A stretch of DNA of 64,000 bases from Candidatus Neomarinimicrobiota bacterium (GCA_021734025.1 JAIPJS010000005.1:190112-254111); one strand, 5' to 3'; positions 28,404-38,388 are shown, counted from the stretch's first letter. Translations and numbers: made by a program. Notes: generated by a model from the sequence alone, not told the origin.

Positions 28404-29452
28404 TTTCTAGACCATTGTTTCTATTCGTAAACCACTCTACTTTTTTCAATACAGGTAATCTGAATGCATATCCTGAATTATTCATGAATATTTTTTTAGA
28501 GGCACTGTTCAAAGATCTATACCCAAAAAAAGCCAAAGAGTCTACCATTATTAGACGAGATCTGAGTGACACTTTACGGCGTCAACCTAAGCTTATCGAA
28601 GGGTGAACGCCGGTCCCTATCGCAACCTCCTTGCCCACACACGGATAATCCCGATAATTGAACATTTTTTCCCGGTTCGTGAATAAATTAAGCTAAATTA
28701 ACATTTTGGTTCCGCACATTTTCCCTAATGGGATGAACCTTAAACGCGCAAAGGACTTCAGACTGGCTGGTAACAACCTGGCGATAAAAAGAAATTACAG
28801 TTTCATTTTAATTATACCCCCCCCTCCCCCGTTGTCAAGAGGAAAGTGTTTTTACGTGCATAAATTTCTCGTCATGTCCAATGGAAAACATACCGTATGA
28901 CATATTGCTTTCGGGGCAAAGTAACGAAAAGGGAGAACCTGTTCGTGGTTGGTTGTTCGTCGTAAAAGACGAGAAAGCAGAAAGGAGAACGGAAAACAGG
29001 GAATGGGATGGAGAAGGTATTTGATCTCGGTTTCCCGATTAAAGTCCGCAAAGCGGGTTTAAGCGGGAGATAATTAATGATTCAGGTCCCACAGTCACTG
29101 CCTCGCAATGAGATTGCGAGGTTATTCATTGGAGCCTTTGAATCTTATTCAAAGGCGGACTCCTGTCGGTGGTCCCTGCCGCGATGGAATCGCTGACAGT
29201 AATGTATATATCAATATTTTCACTACCGTCACCGACCTCAACAGAGGATCGGCGACGGATTGTTTACGCGGCTAAAGCCGCGACTACAAACAGGAACACT
29301 ATAACACAGAAATACCCTGTTAAACCCGAGTACTCTAAAACGTGAACACCCGAACACTATGACACCTGAACAATGTTTTTACACTGTCTTTTCACCCTTG
29401 CTTTCCCTAGCTTTACAGAATTGAAATTACAAAACGCACAGGCGGAGTAATT
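28404..29452. other. 1.05-kb region without a clear gene
   Basis: The left part (28404-29000) is AT-rich, contains a 63-codon frame at 28415-28606 that I cannot assign, and a C-rich tract near 28818-28830. The right part holds an inverted composite repeat (29023-29373). The promoter of the minus-strand secretion pair must lie in the left part and that of gltX near 29400-29440; neither is obvious. GGCGGAG precedes the gltX start. Confidence 0.6.
29023..29373 (-). repeat. Composite repeat element, full-length inverted copy
   Basis: Order: part A (29023-29158: a CGGGTTTAAGCGGGAG hairpin arm, CCTCGCAATGAGATTGCGAGG region, GCCTTTGAAT/ATTCAAAGGC hairpin), part B (about 29162-29262: CTGTCGGTG...GTCACCGACC), hairpin CGCGGCTAAAGCCGCG with GACTAC, then AACAC units at 29295, 29303 and 29345, 29353 with weaker ones at 29361 and 29369. 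The whole is the reverse complement of the element at 53023-53344. Confidence 0.88.
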
Positions 29453-30931
29453 ATGGAGGAGCCTCAATTGAAGGGTGTAAAAGTTCGGTTTGCCCCGAGT
29501 CCCACGGGATTTCTACACGTCGGTGGACTGCGGACGGCGTATTATAACTATCTCTATGCAAAAAAGCAGGGTGGTACGTTCGTGCTCCGGATCGAGGACA
29601 CGGATCAGACACGCCTGGTCAAGGGCGCGGTGGAAAACCTGATTGAGACGCTGCACTGGGCCGGGATCGAGTACGACGAAGGCCCGGAACTATCTAAAAA
29701 AGATTCACGTGGTGAAAACGGACCGTACCGTCAGTCAGAGCGGCTGGACATTTATACCGAATATGTGAATCAGCTGGTGGAGAACGATTACGCCTATCAC
29801 TGCTTTTGCTCCCAGGAGCGGCTGGAGAAGGTCCGGAAGCAGCAGCAGGAGATGAATCGCCGCTCGCAGTACGATAAGCACTGCCGGAAACTTTCCAAAG
29901 AAGAACGGATGAGCAGGCTGGACGCTGGTATGCCCCACGTGATCAGAATGAAAATCCCGGAGGATGACGGCACCGTCGAATTCAGCGACAAGGTCCGTGG
30001 TGAGGTGGCGATTCCGCACGAAAACCTGGATGATCAGATCCTGATGAAATCCGACGGTTTTCCGACATATCATATGGCCAATGTGGTGGACGATCACCTG
30101 ATGGGGATTACACATGTGATTCGCGGTGAGGAATGGCTGCCGAGTACGCCGAAGCATATTCTGCTGTACGAATATTTCGACTGGGAACCGCCGGTGTTTG
30201 CCCATCTGCCGCTGCTATTGAACGAAGATCGATCCAAACTCTCCAAGCGCCAGGGTGACGTGGCGGTAGAGGATTATCGGGAGAAGGGATACCTGCCTGA
30301 GGCGCTTACCAATTTTGTGGCCCTGCTGGGCTGGAGTCCCGGCGATGACGAGGAAATTCTTTCCACCAAAGAATTGATACGCAAGTTCAGCCTGGATCGG
30401 ATTAACAAATCCGGTGCCGTGTTCAACGTGGAAAAGCTCCAGTGGATGAACGGTATGTACATCCGGGAGACGGAGACGGACAGATTGGTCGACCTGGCGC
30501 AGCCATTTCTCGAGGAAGCCGGCTTTGATACCGGTAATCGCCGGAAGATGACACTGATCATCGACGCGGTGAAGGAAAATCTCCGGTACCTGGCGGAGAT
30601 TCCGGAAGTCACGGAGGTATTTCAGCCGACGCCGCTGAACATTGATACGGAAGCCGAGCCAGAACTCGGGGAAATGCTGGCGAAAGATTCCTCGAAGCAG
30701 GTCTTTGCCGCGCTGGCCGATCAGTTTGAGGAGCAGGAGGAAATTACCAAAGATACCTTCATGGCTATCATGAAATCTGTTCAGAAGGATACCGGAGTCA
30801 AGGGTAAAGATCTCTGGATGCCGGTCCGAATTGCTTTGACCGGCGAAATGCACGGGCCGGAGCTGCCGGCGGTTATTGAAATCCTCGGCAAAGACCTCTG
30901 CATCAAACGCTTCCGGGATCAGCTCGGCTGA
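29453..30931 (+). CDS. gltX: Glutamyl-tRNA synthetase
   Basis: A class I synthetase charging tRNA-Glu. The 492-residue protein has the HIGH-type motif FLHVGGLRTAYYN near residue 20, RIEDTDQTR, the KMSKS-type motif KLSKRQGDVAVEDY near 265, and a helical anticodon-binding C-terminal part. Whether it is discriminating or also misacylates tRNA-Gln cannot be judged; a tRNA-Gln gene lies 0.9 kb downstream, and no glutaminyl-tRNA synthetase or GatCAB gene is in the window. Its stop overlaps the ispE start (TGATG). GGCGGAG lies at a good distance upstream. It heads a co-directional block reaching rplI. Confidence 0.96.
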   Translation: MEEPQLKGVKVRFAPSPTGFLHVGGLRTAYYNYLYAKKQGGTFVLRIEDTDQTRLVKGAVENLIETLHWAGIEYDEGPELSKKDSRGENGPYRQSERLDIYTEYVNQLVENDYAYHCFCSQERLEKVRKQQQEMNRRSQYDKHCRKLSKEERMSRLDAGMPHVIRMKIPEDDGTVEFSDKVRGEVAIPHENLDDQILMKSDGFPTYHMANVVDDHLMGITHVIRGEEWLPSTPKHILLYEYFDWEPPVFAHLPLLLNEDRSKLSKRQGDVAVEDYREKGYLPEALTNFVALLGWSPGDDEEILSTKELIRKFSLDRINKSGAVFNVEKLQWMNGMYIRETETDRLVDLAQPFLEEAGFDTGNRRKMTLIIDAVKENLRYLAEIPEVTEVFQPTPLNIDTEAEPELGEMLAKDSSKQVFAALADQFEEQEEITKDTFMAIMKSVQKDTGVKGKDLWMPVRIALTGEMHGPELPAVIEILGKDLCIKRFRDQLG

Positions 30932-31830
30932 TGGACGCACTCCGGCTCCGCTCCAACGCGAAAATAAACCTCGGGTTGCGCATCACCGGCCGGCGGGACG
31001 ACGGCTATCACCTCATAGAGACAATCTTCCAGGAAGTCGATTTCGGCGACTCTCTCTTCTTCGAAAAGACTGAATCCCCGGGGTTCGAAATCATCACCGA
31101 GCACCAGGGCTTGCCAACCGACCAATCCAATCTTTGTTATAAAGCATTTGAACTATTACGTGATCGATTTCCCGGAATAGATAATGTTCGGTTAACCGTC
31201 GACAAGCGGATTCCCATGGGCTCCGGACTGGGCGGTGGAAGCAGTAACGCCGCCACCACGCTGATCGGACTGGCGAAGTTGTTTGACCTGGACATTGCTC
31301 CAACGGATCTCACATCTCTGGCAGTACAAGTTGGGGCTGATGTGCCTTTTTTTCTGTACGGCGGCGCTGCCCGTGCTTCCGGTATCGGTGAGGAGATTGA
31401 GCCGCTTACGACATCTCTGGGAAGTCCGGTGGTTATCGTGGTGCCGGATATCCACATTTCCACGGGGTGGGCGTACGCTAATGTTAAATACGACTTGACT
31501 TCCAGCGACATTGAAAATAAGTTTAAAGGCTTTTTTGACAACAGGGAATTCGACCGGTGGCTCGTAAACGATTTTGAGCCGCTGGTAACGGAACGATATT
31601 CGGAGATCGGTGACATCAGGCAGCGCCTGATGCATCTCCGGGCTGACCACGTGAGTTTATCCGGAAGCGGGTCGGCGATCTTCGGAATATATTCGGATAG
31701 CGCGGCGGCGCAACAGGCAGTGGAGGCGCTAAAGAAGGATTATTTCAGCGTACTCGCCAATCCGGTTGCCCGCACCCAGCCCCGAATGCAGGCGGTCCTG
31801 AGCAGTTCGGCACCTATCTCACCTCTCTGA
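30931..31830 (+). CDS. ispE: 4-(cytidine-5'-diphospho)-2-C-methyl-D-erythritol kinase
   Basis: A GHMP-fold kinase phosphorylating CDP-ME in the DOXP pathway. Motifs: AKINLGLRITGRRDDGYH at the N-terminus, the GHMP ATP-loop PMGSGLGGGSSNAA near residue 91, and LSGSGSAIFGIY near the C-terminus. 299 residues is a normal length. It overlaps gltX by one base and is followed by a tRNA gene and prs. Together with ispD and ispF it covers three successive steps of the pathway. Confidence 0.96.
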   Translation: MDALRLRSNAKINLGLRITGRRDDGYHLIETIFQEVDFGDSLFFEKTESPGFEIITEHQGLPTDQSNLCYKAFELLRDRFPGIDNVRLTVDKRIPMGSGLGGGSSNAATTLIGLAKLFDLDIAPTDLTSLAVQVGADVPFFLYGGAARASGIGEEIEPLTTSLGSPVVIVVPDIHISTGWAYANVKYDLTSSDIENKFKGFFDNREFDRWLVNDFEPLVTERYSEIGDIRQRLMHLRADHVSLSGSGSAIFGIYSDSAAAQQAVEALKKDYFSVLANPVARTQPRMQAVLSSSAPISPL

Positions 31831-31854
31831 ATATCATCCATTATAACTTTTCAC

Positions 31855-31925
31855 TCGGGGGTCGTCTAATGGCAAGACCTCGGCCTTTGGCGCCGATAAT
31901 TGGGGTTCGAATCCCTACCCCCGAG
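31855..31925 (+). tRNA. tRNA-Gln (anticodon TTG)
   Basis: A complete 71-base cloverleaf: acceptor arms TCGGGGG (31855-31861) and CCCCCGA (31918-31924), D arm GTC...GAC, anticodon stem TCGGC/GCCGA with loop CTTTGGC and anticodon TTG at 31887-31889, T arm TGGGG-TTCGAAT-CCCTA, discriminator G at 31925. CCA is not encoded. It sits between ispE and prs in the same direction. Confidence 0.97.
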
Positions 31926-31974
31926 CGAAATTTACAAATGCTATTATTAATGATTGTGGAGCAGAGAAATTTCT

Positions 31975-32922
31975 ATGTCGGTTGACTCTCATCCAGCGAA
32001 ACTGTTTGCCGGGCGTTCGAACCCCGAGCTCGCCGGTGAAATTTCCGAGTACCTGGACCTGCCGCTTGGCGGGCTGACCATCAAGAATTTCAGTGATGGC
32101 GAGATCTGGGTGAAGTTCGAGGAGAATATCCGAGGCACGGATGTCTTTTTGATTCAGTCGACCAATCCACCGGCGGAAAATATCATAGAACTACTGCTGA
32201 TGATCGACGCGGCCAAGCGGGCGTCCGCCCACCGCATTACGGCGGTAATTCCGTATTACGGCTATGCCCGGCAAGACCGGAAAGAGCAGCCACGCGTACC
32301 GATTTCCGCCCGGGTGATGGCGACGCTGCTGACGAAGTCTGGCGCAGACCGTGTTTTAACCATGGACCTGCATTCCACCCAGATCCAGGGCTTTTTCGAT
32401 ATCCCGTTCGACCACCTCTATTCCAAGATTGCGCTGATGCGGCATATCCGCGAACAGGGATTGGACGATGTCGCTGTCTTGGCGCCGGATGTGGGCAGTA
32501 TTCCAATGGCCCGGTCCTACGCCAAACTCCTTGGCGCCTCACTGGCGATTATCGATAAGCGACGCCCGGAGCCGAATCGCTCGGACGTGATGAACGTAAT
32601 CGGCGAACTGGACGGGAAAGATATCTTTTTAATTGATGATTTAGTGGATACCGCCGGCACACTGACCACAGCCGCTGAGGTCGCCATGGGTAAAGGCGCC
32701 CGGTCGGTCGAAGCGCTGGCAACACACGCAGTGCTCTCCGGTCCGGCTGTGGAGCGTATCAAGAATTCCCCGATTAACGAACTCACCGTGACGAATACGC
32801 TCCAGATACCGCAGGAGAAACGGTTTGATAAGTTGACTGTGATCAGCGTCGGCGAAGTCTTCGGCGAGGCGATTCGTCGCATCCATGAGGAAGAATCTAT
32901 CAGCTCATTATTTAATTTCTAA
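31975..32922 (+). CDS. prs: Ribose-phosphate pyrophosphokinase
   Basis: The enzyme makes PRPP from ribose 5-phosphate and ATP for nucleotide, His and Trp synthesis. ATG 31975 is preferred over the upstream TTG 31954: it gives 315 residues, the usual Prs length, and begins at the right place for the family. Motifs: SDGEIWVKFEENIRG, DLHSTQIQGFF (catalytic-loop region), and the PRPP-binding loop FLIDDLVDTAGTL. It lies 50 bases after the tRNA and 21 bases before rplY, a prs-ctc-pth order common in bacteria. Confidence 0.97.
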   Translation: MSVDSHPAKLFAGRSNPELAGEISEYLDLPLGGLTIKNFSDGEIWVKFEENIRGTDVFLIQSTNPPAENIIELLLMIDAAKRASAHRITAVIPYYGYARQDRKEQPRVPISARVMATLLTKSGADRVLTMDLHSTQIQGFFDIPFDHLYSKIALMRHIREQGLDDVAVLAPDVGSIPMARSYAKLLGASLAIIDKRRPEPNRSDVMNVIGELDGKDIFLIDDLVDTAGTLTTAAEVAMGKGARSVEALATHAVLSGPAVERIKNSPINELTVTNTLQIPQEKRFDKLTVISVGEVFGEAIRRIHEEESISSLFNF

Positions 32923-32943
32923 ACGCACAATAAGGGAGAACCG

Positions 32944-33615
32944 ATGGCTACAGTTGAGTTAAAAGCGAAAAAACGGAAAGAGCTCGGGAAGAAGGCGACC
33001 AAGGACCTTCGCAAGGACGATCAGATTCCCGCCGTGCTCTATTCCAGAGAAGTTGAGGCCACTCCGATTTCCATAGATAAAAGTGACCTGTTCTACGCCA
33101 TGCAGACCGGTGCCCGGGTAATCAATCTAAAGGTTGGCCGGAAAAAGCAGCCGGCAATTTTACGTGAAGTACAGCACCATCCGGTGACGGACGAAATTCT
33201 GCATATCGATTTTCTTGGTATCGTAGAGGGGCAGGCTGTGGAAACCCGTGTTGGCATCAGCCTGGTCGGTGAGCCGATTGGCGTCCGCGAAGAGGGCGGA
33301 ATCCTGGAACAGATTATGTGGGATGCGGCTATTCGGACCATCCCGAGCAAGATCCCTGAATCGCTGGAAGTAAACGTAGATGAATTGCACATGGGTGATT
33401 CAGTGCAGGTGTCCGATCTGGAAATGGAAGGTATTGAGATTCTGGAACCTTCGGACCGGGCAGTGGCAACGGTGGTCCATCCGACACAGCTCGTGGTCGA
33501 AGAAGAGGAACCGGAGGAAGAAGAACTCGAACTCGAAGAAGGCGAAGAACCGGAAGAGGGCGAAGAAGGCGAAGAAGAATCTGGTGAAGGCGAAGAAGAA
33601 GAGGCCACGGAATAA
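32944..33615 (+). CDS. rplY: 50S ribosomal protein L25, CTC/TL5 type, with acidic tail
   Basis: bL25 binds 5S rRNA. The N-terminal 95 residues are the L25 domain (KAKKRKELGKKATKDLRK, IPAVLYS) and residues about 96-185 the second TL5/CTC beta domain (VGISLVGEPIGVREEGG, SLEVNVDELHMGDS). The last 35-40 residues are almost wholly Glu with Gly and Pro, longer than usual. AAGGGAGAACC precedes ATG 32944. prs and pth flank it, the classical prs-ctc-pth cluster. rpsF, 2.7 kb downstream, carries a similar acidic extension. Confidence 0.95.
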   Translation: MATVELKAKKRKELGKKATKDLRKDDQIPAVLYSREVEATPISIDKSDLFYAMQTGARVINLKVGRKKQPAILREVQHHPVTDEILHIDFLGIVEGQAVETRVGISLVGEPIGVREEGGILEQIMWDAAIRTIPSKIPESLEVNVDELHMGDSVQVSDLEMEGIEILEPSDRAVATVVHPTQLVVEEEEPEEEELELEEGEEPEEGEEGEEESGEGEEEEATE

Positions 33616-33637
33616 TCCGGTCGGCATATGAGTGGTT

Positions 33638-34207
33638 ATGAAGTATATCATCGGACTCGGAAATCCGGGCAAGAAGTACCGCGAGACGCGGCACAATATT
33701 GGGTTTCGGATTATCGATTTTCTGACGGAAAAGCAGCACGTCACGCTTATGTCAGGGAAGGGTGAGTACCTGCTCGGCGAACACCGGTCCGGGAAATATG
33801 CTTTGGTAAAGCCACTCACATACATGAATAACAGCGGAAATGCGATAACGGATATGCAACGACACCGACAAGTGAAGCTCCGGGAGACGCTGGTCGTCTA
33901 CGACGACCTGGATCTTCCCCTGGGGACCATGCGGTTTCGGCCCGGCGGAAGTGCCGGGACGCATCGTGGGATGGAATCTGTTGTGGACAAAATTGGGACC
34001 ACACGTATTCCACGACTCCGAATCGGGATCGGTAGTGAGTACAAAACCGGACCGTCTGAAGACTTTGTCCTGACGCCATTTGCTACAGATGAACTGCCGG
34101 TAGTGCAGGACGTCGTAAAAACCGCTGCTGACGGGATTATGAGCTTTATTCATGAAGGTATCCAAAGAGCAATGAATACCTATAATAAACGCGATCTCGC
34201 AACCTAA
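33638..34207 (+). CDS. pth: Peptidyl-tRNA hydrolase
   Basis: The enzyme recycles peptidyl-tRNA released during translation. ATG 33638 gives the standard [14 protein letters not shown] opening (GTG 33632 is also in frame). The catalytic His is in ETRHNIGFR near residue 20; [19 protein letters not shown] and [13 protein letters not shown] complete the family signature. 189 residues is normal. It is 16-22 bases after rplY and 20 before hppA. Confidence 0.97.
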   Translation: MKYIIGLGNPGKKYRETRHNIGFRIIDFLTEKQHVTLMSGKGEYLLGEHRSGKYALVKPLTYMNNSGNAITDMQRHRQVKLRETLVVYDDLDLPLGTMRFRPGGSAGTHRGMESVVDKIGTTRIPRLRIGIGSEYKTGPSEDFVLTPFATDELPVVQDVVKTAADGIMSFIHEGIQRAMNTYNKRDLAT

Positions 34208-34227
34208 CGAAGGAGGATTTTCTCCGC

Positions 34228-36270
34228 ATGACTCAATTAATCTATTTGATACCCGCGGCTGGCATTATCGCATTGCTTTATGCCTATGTGAAAGCTTCAT
34301 TTGTGAACAAAAAGGACCCCGGTTCAGAGCAGATGGCAACTATCGCCAAACATATCCGCGAAGGCGCCATGGCATTTCTCGGGCGGGAATACAAGGTGTT
34401 GGCCTTGTTTGTCCTGGCCGTTGCAATTTTAATGATATTTGGCTATCCGGGCTGGAATAAGCTCATTGCCGTTTCATTTGTCGTTGGCGCGTTTTGTTCC
34501 GGTTTGGCCGGGTTTATCGGCATGCGGGTGGCAACCGCAGCGAATTCCCGCACAACGCAGGCCGCAAGAGGCAGCTTGGTCTCTGCGTTGAATATCGCTT
34601 TTTCCGGCGGGTCGGTCATGGGAATGAGCGTTGCCGGACTCGGCGTGCTCGGTCTCAGTGTATTGTTTATTATCTATGGGAATGCACTCGGACAGGATGT
34701 TAACACCCTCCAGGATCTGGTCCTGCCGATTTTGACTGGTTTTAGTATGGGCGCCAGTTCCATTGCACTATTTGCCCGAGTCGGTGGCGGTATCTATACC
34801 AAAGCCGCCGATGTTGGTGCCGATTTGGTCGGTAAGGTTGAGGCGGGCATACCGGAAGATGATCCCCGGAACCCCGCAGTAATCGCCGATAACGTCGGCG
34901 ACAATGTTGGTGATGTGGCCGGGATGGGCGCCGACCTGTTCGAATCGTTCGTCGGTTCCATTATCGGGGCGATGGTATTGGGTGCCACGGTCGTCCAGCA
35001 ACCGATAGATATGGTTGTACTGCCGCTGTATTTGGGAGGCGCCGGCATTATCGTCTCCATCGTGGGAACTTTTTTGGTCCGCACCAAAGAAGGCGGCGAC
35101 CCGCAGAAGGCGCTGAATATTGGTACCTTTGGCGCAGCGGGCATTATGGTAATTGTGACTTATTTTATCATCCAGTGGCTCGTACCGGCGCAGTTTGAAC
35201 TGAACGGCGTGATGTATCAGAGTACAGGTGTGTTCTGGGCGACCATCGCCGGGTTAGTAGCCGGTGTGCTCATCGGTTTATTTACTGAATATTATACCTC
35301 GGAAGCCCGGGGCCCTGCCCGGAGTATCGCGGAAGCGTCACAGACCGGGGCCGCCACTAATATTATTAACGGGCTCGGGGTTGGAATGACGAGTACCGCC
35401 CTGCCGATAGTTGCACTGGCGCTGGCGATCCTTATCTCCTATGCCACCGCCGGATTGTACGGTATCGCTATTGCCGCGCTGGGAATGCTTTCCACCATCG
35501 GAATCCAGCTGGCGGTCGATGCGTACGGCCCGATCGCTGATAACGCAGGCGGCATTGCGGAAATGTCCGACCTGCCACCGGAAGTCCGGGAACGGACGGA
35601 TAAGCTGGACGCAGTCGGTAATACCACCGCAGCCATAGGAAAGGGTTTCGCCATCGGTTCCGCAGCCTTGACGGCGCTGGCGCTGTTCTCAGCATTTCGG
35701 ACCGTGGCCAAGGTTGAATCCATCGATATTGGCAGCGCCAATGTGATGGCCGGGCTGTTCATCGGTGGAATGATGACGTTTCTGTTTTCCGCGTTTTCCA
35801 TGAAGGCGGTAGGCGATGCGGCCTTCGAAATGATTAACGAAGTCCGCCGCCAGTTCAAAGAAATTACAGGATTGATGGAAGGCAATGCTGTGGCCGAACA
35901 CGCCAAGTGTGTGGATATCGCGACGACCGCCGCAATTAAGCGGATGGTGGTACCGGGACTCCTGGCAGTGATCGTGCCCATCGCATTCGGCTTCTATGAT
36001 AAATATATGCTGGGCGGAATTCTGGCCGGCGTGACGGTGACCGGCGTGCTTATGGCTATCTTTATGGCCAATACCGGCGGCGCCTGGGACAACGCGAAAA
36101 AATATATTGAGTCCGGCGCACACGGCGGCAAGGGCAGCGACGCGCACAAGGCGGCGGTGGTTGGTGATACCGTCGGCGATCCGTTTAAGGATACGGCCGG
36201 TCCGTCTCTCAACATTCTAATCAAGCTAATGTCAGTGGTGTCGTTGGTTATCGCACCGCTGATCGCATAA
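34228..36270 (+). CDS. hppA: Membrane-bound ion-translocating pyrophosphatase, K+-dependent type
   Basis: The integral pump couples pyrophosphate hydrolysis to H+ or Na+ export. The 680-residue protein has about 16 hydrophobic segments. The substrate site motif [18 protein letters not shown] is followed by [18 protein letters not shown]. The motif [10 protein letters not shown] has Ala and Gly at the two positions that distinguish K+-dependent enzymes from K+-independent ones (Lys/Thr there). The Glu in GADLFES is at the place seen in Na+-type and in K+-independent enzymes rather than in plant pumps, so Na+ transport is possible but not proven. AGGAGG lies upstream. Confidence 0.95.
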   Translation: MTQLIYLIPAAGIIALLYAYVKASFVNKKDPGSEQMATIAKHIREGAMAFLGREYKVLALFVLAVAILMIFGYPGWNKLIAVSFVVGAFCSGLAGFIGMRVATAANSRTTQAARGSLVSALNIAFSGGSVMGMSVAGLGVLGLSVLFIIYGNALGQDVNTLQDLVLPILTGFSMGASSIALFARVGGGIYTKAADVGADLVGKVEAGIPEDDPRNPAVIADNVGDNVGDVAGMGADLFESFVGSIIGAMVLGATVVQQPIDMVVLPLYLGGAGIIVSIVGTFLVRTKEGGDPQKALNIGTFGAAGIMVIVTYFIIQWLVPAQFELNGVMYQSTGVFWATIAGLVAGVLIGLFTEYYTSEARGPARSIAEASQTGAATNIINGLGVGMTSTALPIVALALAILISYATAGLYGIAIAALGMLSTIGIQLAVDAYGPIADNAGGIAEMSDLPPEVRERTDKLDAVGNTTAAIGKGFAIGSAALTALALFSAFRTVAKVESIDIGSANVMAGLFIGGMMTFLFSAFSMKAVGDAAFEMINEVRRQFKEITGLMEGNAVAEHAKCVDIATTAAIKRMVVPGLLAVIVPIAFGFYDKYMLGGILAGVTVTGVLMAIFMANTGGAWDNAKKYIESGAHGGKGSDAHKAAVVGDTVGDPFKDTAGPSLNILIKLMSVVSLVIAPLIA

Positions 36271-36291
36271 AATAACACGAGGAGTGGAAGA

Positions 36292-36801
36292 GTGAGATAT
36301 TACGAGAATCTGTTCATTGTCAACCCGGGATACGAGGACGATGCGCTCCAGGCGATAAAAAACGAGTATTCGGAGTTTATCACGGAGAACGGCGGCCGCG
36401 TCTACAGCGTGGACGACTGGGGCAAGCGTCGTTTGGCGTATTCCATTGACAAGCAGAAGTATGGGACGTATGTCCTCATCGAATTCGGAGCGGAAGGATC
36501 CATCGTCCGGGAACTGGAAGAATCCCAGCGATTAAATGACAGTGTGATTGCACATCTGACGGTACGCCTGGACGAGGAACCGGACCTCAGTAAAGAACGA
36601 AAAAAGTATCTTGATGAAGAAGAGGATGGGGAATCCTTCGAGGAAGATGATGACGAGGACGATGAGGAAGAGATCGACGATTCCGAAGAGGATGAAGATG
36701 GTGAAGATGAAGAGACTGACGATGATGAGGATGAAGACAAAGATGAGGATGAAGAAGAGGATGAGGACGAAGTAGACGAAGAAGACGAGGAAGAGAAGTA
36801 A
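36292..36801 (+). CDS. rpsF: 30S ribosomal protein S6 with long acidic tail
   Basis: bS6 pairs with bS18 on the 30S platform. Residues 1-95 are the S6 fold: [15 protein letters not shown], the [20 protein letters not shown] motif, and [10 protein letters not shown]. From about residue 105 to 169 the protein is nearly all Asp and Glu, far beyond the short variable tail of most S6 proteins. CGAGGAGTGG precedes the start codon GTG/ATG region at 36292. It opens the rpsF-rpsR-rplI unit, but is only 21 bases after hppA. Confidence 0.95.
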   Translation: MRYYENLFIVNPGYEDDALQAIKNEYSEFITENGGRVYSVDDWGKRRLAYSIDKQKYGTYVLIEFGAEGSIVRELEESQRLNDSVIAHLTVRLDEEPDLSKERKKYLDEEEDGESFEEDDDEDDEEEIDDSEEDEDGEDEETDDDEDEDKDEDEEEDEDEVDEEDEEEK

Positions 36802-36923
36802 ATAAACAGGTCGACAGGCTGAGTTCGTTTTGATCACGGACCAGCGTAATCTCCTCTTTACACGTCATCGAAAACTAAAATGCCTCAATGGCGTAAATCA
36901 GCAATAAACGGAGTATCAATTAT

Positions 36924-37148
36924 ATGGCAAGACGAAAGATATGTAAATTCTGTGAAAATTCGCGGCGGATGCAGATCGACTACAAAGATCCCAAGACGCT
37001 GCGGAAGTTTATCACGGAGCAGGGAAAAATTATTCCTCGCCGTATCACGGGAACATGTGCCAGGCACCAGCGTGATTTGACGAGCGCCATCAAGCGCGCC
37101 CGGAACATTGCACTGCTGCCGTACACGTTCGATGTGACAGACAATTAA
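36924..37148 (+). CDS. rpsR: 30S ribosomal protein S18, zinc-binding (C+) form
   Basis: The 74-residue bS18 has [20 protein letters not shown] at the start, [19 protein letters not shown] in the middle and [19 protein letters not shown] at the end. CxxC (residues 7-10) together with CxxH (in TCARH) can form a zinc site, which marks the C+ paralog form. It follows rpsF by 122 bases; ssb, often located between them, is absent here. Confidence 0.96.
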   Translation: MARRKICKFCENSRRMQIDYKDPKTLRKFITEQGKIIPRRITGTCARHQRDLTSAIKRARNIALLPYTFDVTDN

Positions 37149-37183
37149 TCCTTCACAGCGAGGAAGATGAGGAGTACATACCA

Positions 37184-37627
37184 ATGAAGATAATACTACG
37201 TCAGGATGTGGAGAAACTGGGCGAGGCCGGCGAAATTGTCGACGTCAAGCCGGGTTATTTCCGGAATTACCTGCATCCCAGAGATATGGCAATGCGCGCC
37301 ACCGATTCTAACCGGAAAGTCTATGAAGAAGAGCGGCGCATGCAGCAGGTCCGCGAAAACAAGGCGAAGTTCGAGGCGCAGAAGGTGGCGGACAAGCTGG
37401 AAAACGTTTCACTGAACGCTCCGGTACAGGTCGGCGAAGAAGACAAGGTGTTCGGATCGGTCACATCACAGGATATCGCTAAACTGCTGGACGAGCAGGG
37501 TTTTGATATCGATAAGAAGGATATCCTGCTGGATGAGCCCATCAAGGCACTCGGGATTTACAACGTGCCGGTCAAATTGCACAAAGATATCACCGGCGAA
37601 GTCAAAGTCTGGGTTATTAAGGAATAG
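37184..37627 (+). CDS. rplI: 50S ribosomal protein L9
   Basis: bL9 has an N-terminal rRNA-binding domain (ILRQDVEKLGEAGEIVDVKP, YFRNYLHPR), a long connecting helix (residues about 40-75) and a C-terminal domain ending with VPVKLHKDITGEVKVWV. 147 residues is standard. It is the last gene of the long co-directional block; a strong hairpin terminator lies 124 bases after the stop. Confidence 0.96.
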   Translation: MKIILRQDVEKLGEAGEIVDVKPGYFRNYLHPRDMAMRATDSNRKVYEEERRMQQVRENKAKFEAQKVADKLENVSLNAPVQVGEEDKVFGSVTSQDIAKLLDEQGFDIDKKDILLDEPIKALGIYNVPVKLHKDITGEVKVWVIKE

Positions 37628-37750
37628 CGCCCGGCGCGCTTCGTCGAATCTGGTGCACACATAACGTCACCGGAAGTTTTACGACAAATTATTCAACCTT
37701 GGGTTCGCTTTTCCACGTTTATCCCGTGTGGCGTATTGGTGTGATTTTAA

Positions 37751-37785
37751 AAAAGATGCCATTTCTTAGAGAGATGGTATCTTTT
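37751..37785. terminator. Strong intrinsic terminator after rplI
   Basis: A 16-bp stem with two G-T pairs, AAAAGATGCCATTTCT (37751-37766) against AGAGATGGTATCTTTT (37770-37785), has a 3-base loop TAG. A-rich on one side and T-rich on the other, it can work in both directions, also for the minus-strand gene that ends at 37888. Confidence 0.85.
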
Positions 37786-37887
37786 GGGTTTCGGAGCTTC
37801 CGTGATAGAAAGGTAGCCCCATTGGGGCAGGCATGCTTTGTCTCTACGGGGTAGAATTTCTTAGTTGGAACAAACAGTATGCGAGAC

Positions 37888-38388
37888 TTAGTTGGATAAC
37901 GTATCGGATGCTACCATATGTGTGGTATCCGCCTGAAGCTGTTCAACCTTGATTTGAAGTTCCTTCACTTCCTGCACATTTGTCCCGTGTTCGAACACCA
38001 GTTGCCCGCCGAGGAATCCGGTGGTCAGTACAAGTACAGTCCCGATAATAGCCACTGTTAAATAGAGTGCCTGCCATCGTTTTCGGATAACCCGATCCAT
38101 GTTCGAGCGCCAGATAAAAAGCAGCGTAAACACACAGGCTGTAGCAATCCCGAAGTATTGGTGATATCCCAGAACAGTATCCACACCATCCGTAAATATT
38201 GCGCTGTTTTTAGCGTAGAGTCCCGTAATCACTGCAAACAGCGCCGCGAAAAATCCGAGAAACAGGTTCCACCACCCCACGGTCTGTAAGTGTGGTCGAT
38301 CGGTGGTGATAGCCAGTAGATCGAAGACCACGCTGACCGTCAGCAGCGCTACAGCAAATCCGACAACGAATGGGTGGAGGTCTAACAC
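37888..38388 (-). CDS. DUF2231-like membrane protein
   Basis: The 166-residue protein opens with LDLHPFVVGFAVALL, the His-Pro motif typical of DUF2231 proteins, and has four hydrophobic helices (about residues 7-27, 41-62, 76-95, 107-130) with a second His pair in GYHQYFGIA. DUF2231 members are small inner-membrane proteins, some with suspected haem binding; no function is established. The C-terminal 35 residues form a short coiled coil (VQEVKELQIKVEQLQADTTH). It is transcribed towards rplI, sharing the bidirectional terminator. AACAC arrays lie upstream in the sense orientation. Confidence 0.72.
   Translation of the reverse strand: MLDLHPFVVGFAVALLTVSVVFDLLAITTDRPHLQTVGWWNLFLGFFAALFAVITGLYAKNSAIFTDGVDTVLGYHQYFGIATACVFTLLFIWRSNMDRVIRKRWQALYLTVAIIGTVLVLTTGFLGGQLVFEHGTNVQEVKELQIKVEQLQADTTHMVASDTLSN

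Noticed and set aside
28415-28606. 63-codon frame as a real gene or transposase fragment
   Set aside because: No ribosome site, no recognisable motif, AT-rich spacer context; kept as unassigned.
36402-36868. Overlapping frames opposite the acidic tail of S6
   Set aside because: Low-complexity antisense of GAT/GAA codons gives long Ser- or Ile/Phe-rich frames by necessity.
36802-36923. ssb gene between rpsF and rpsR
   Set aside because: The gap is only 122 bases and carries no coding pattern.
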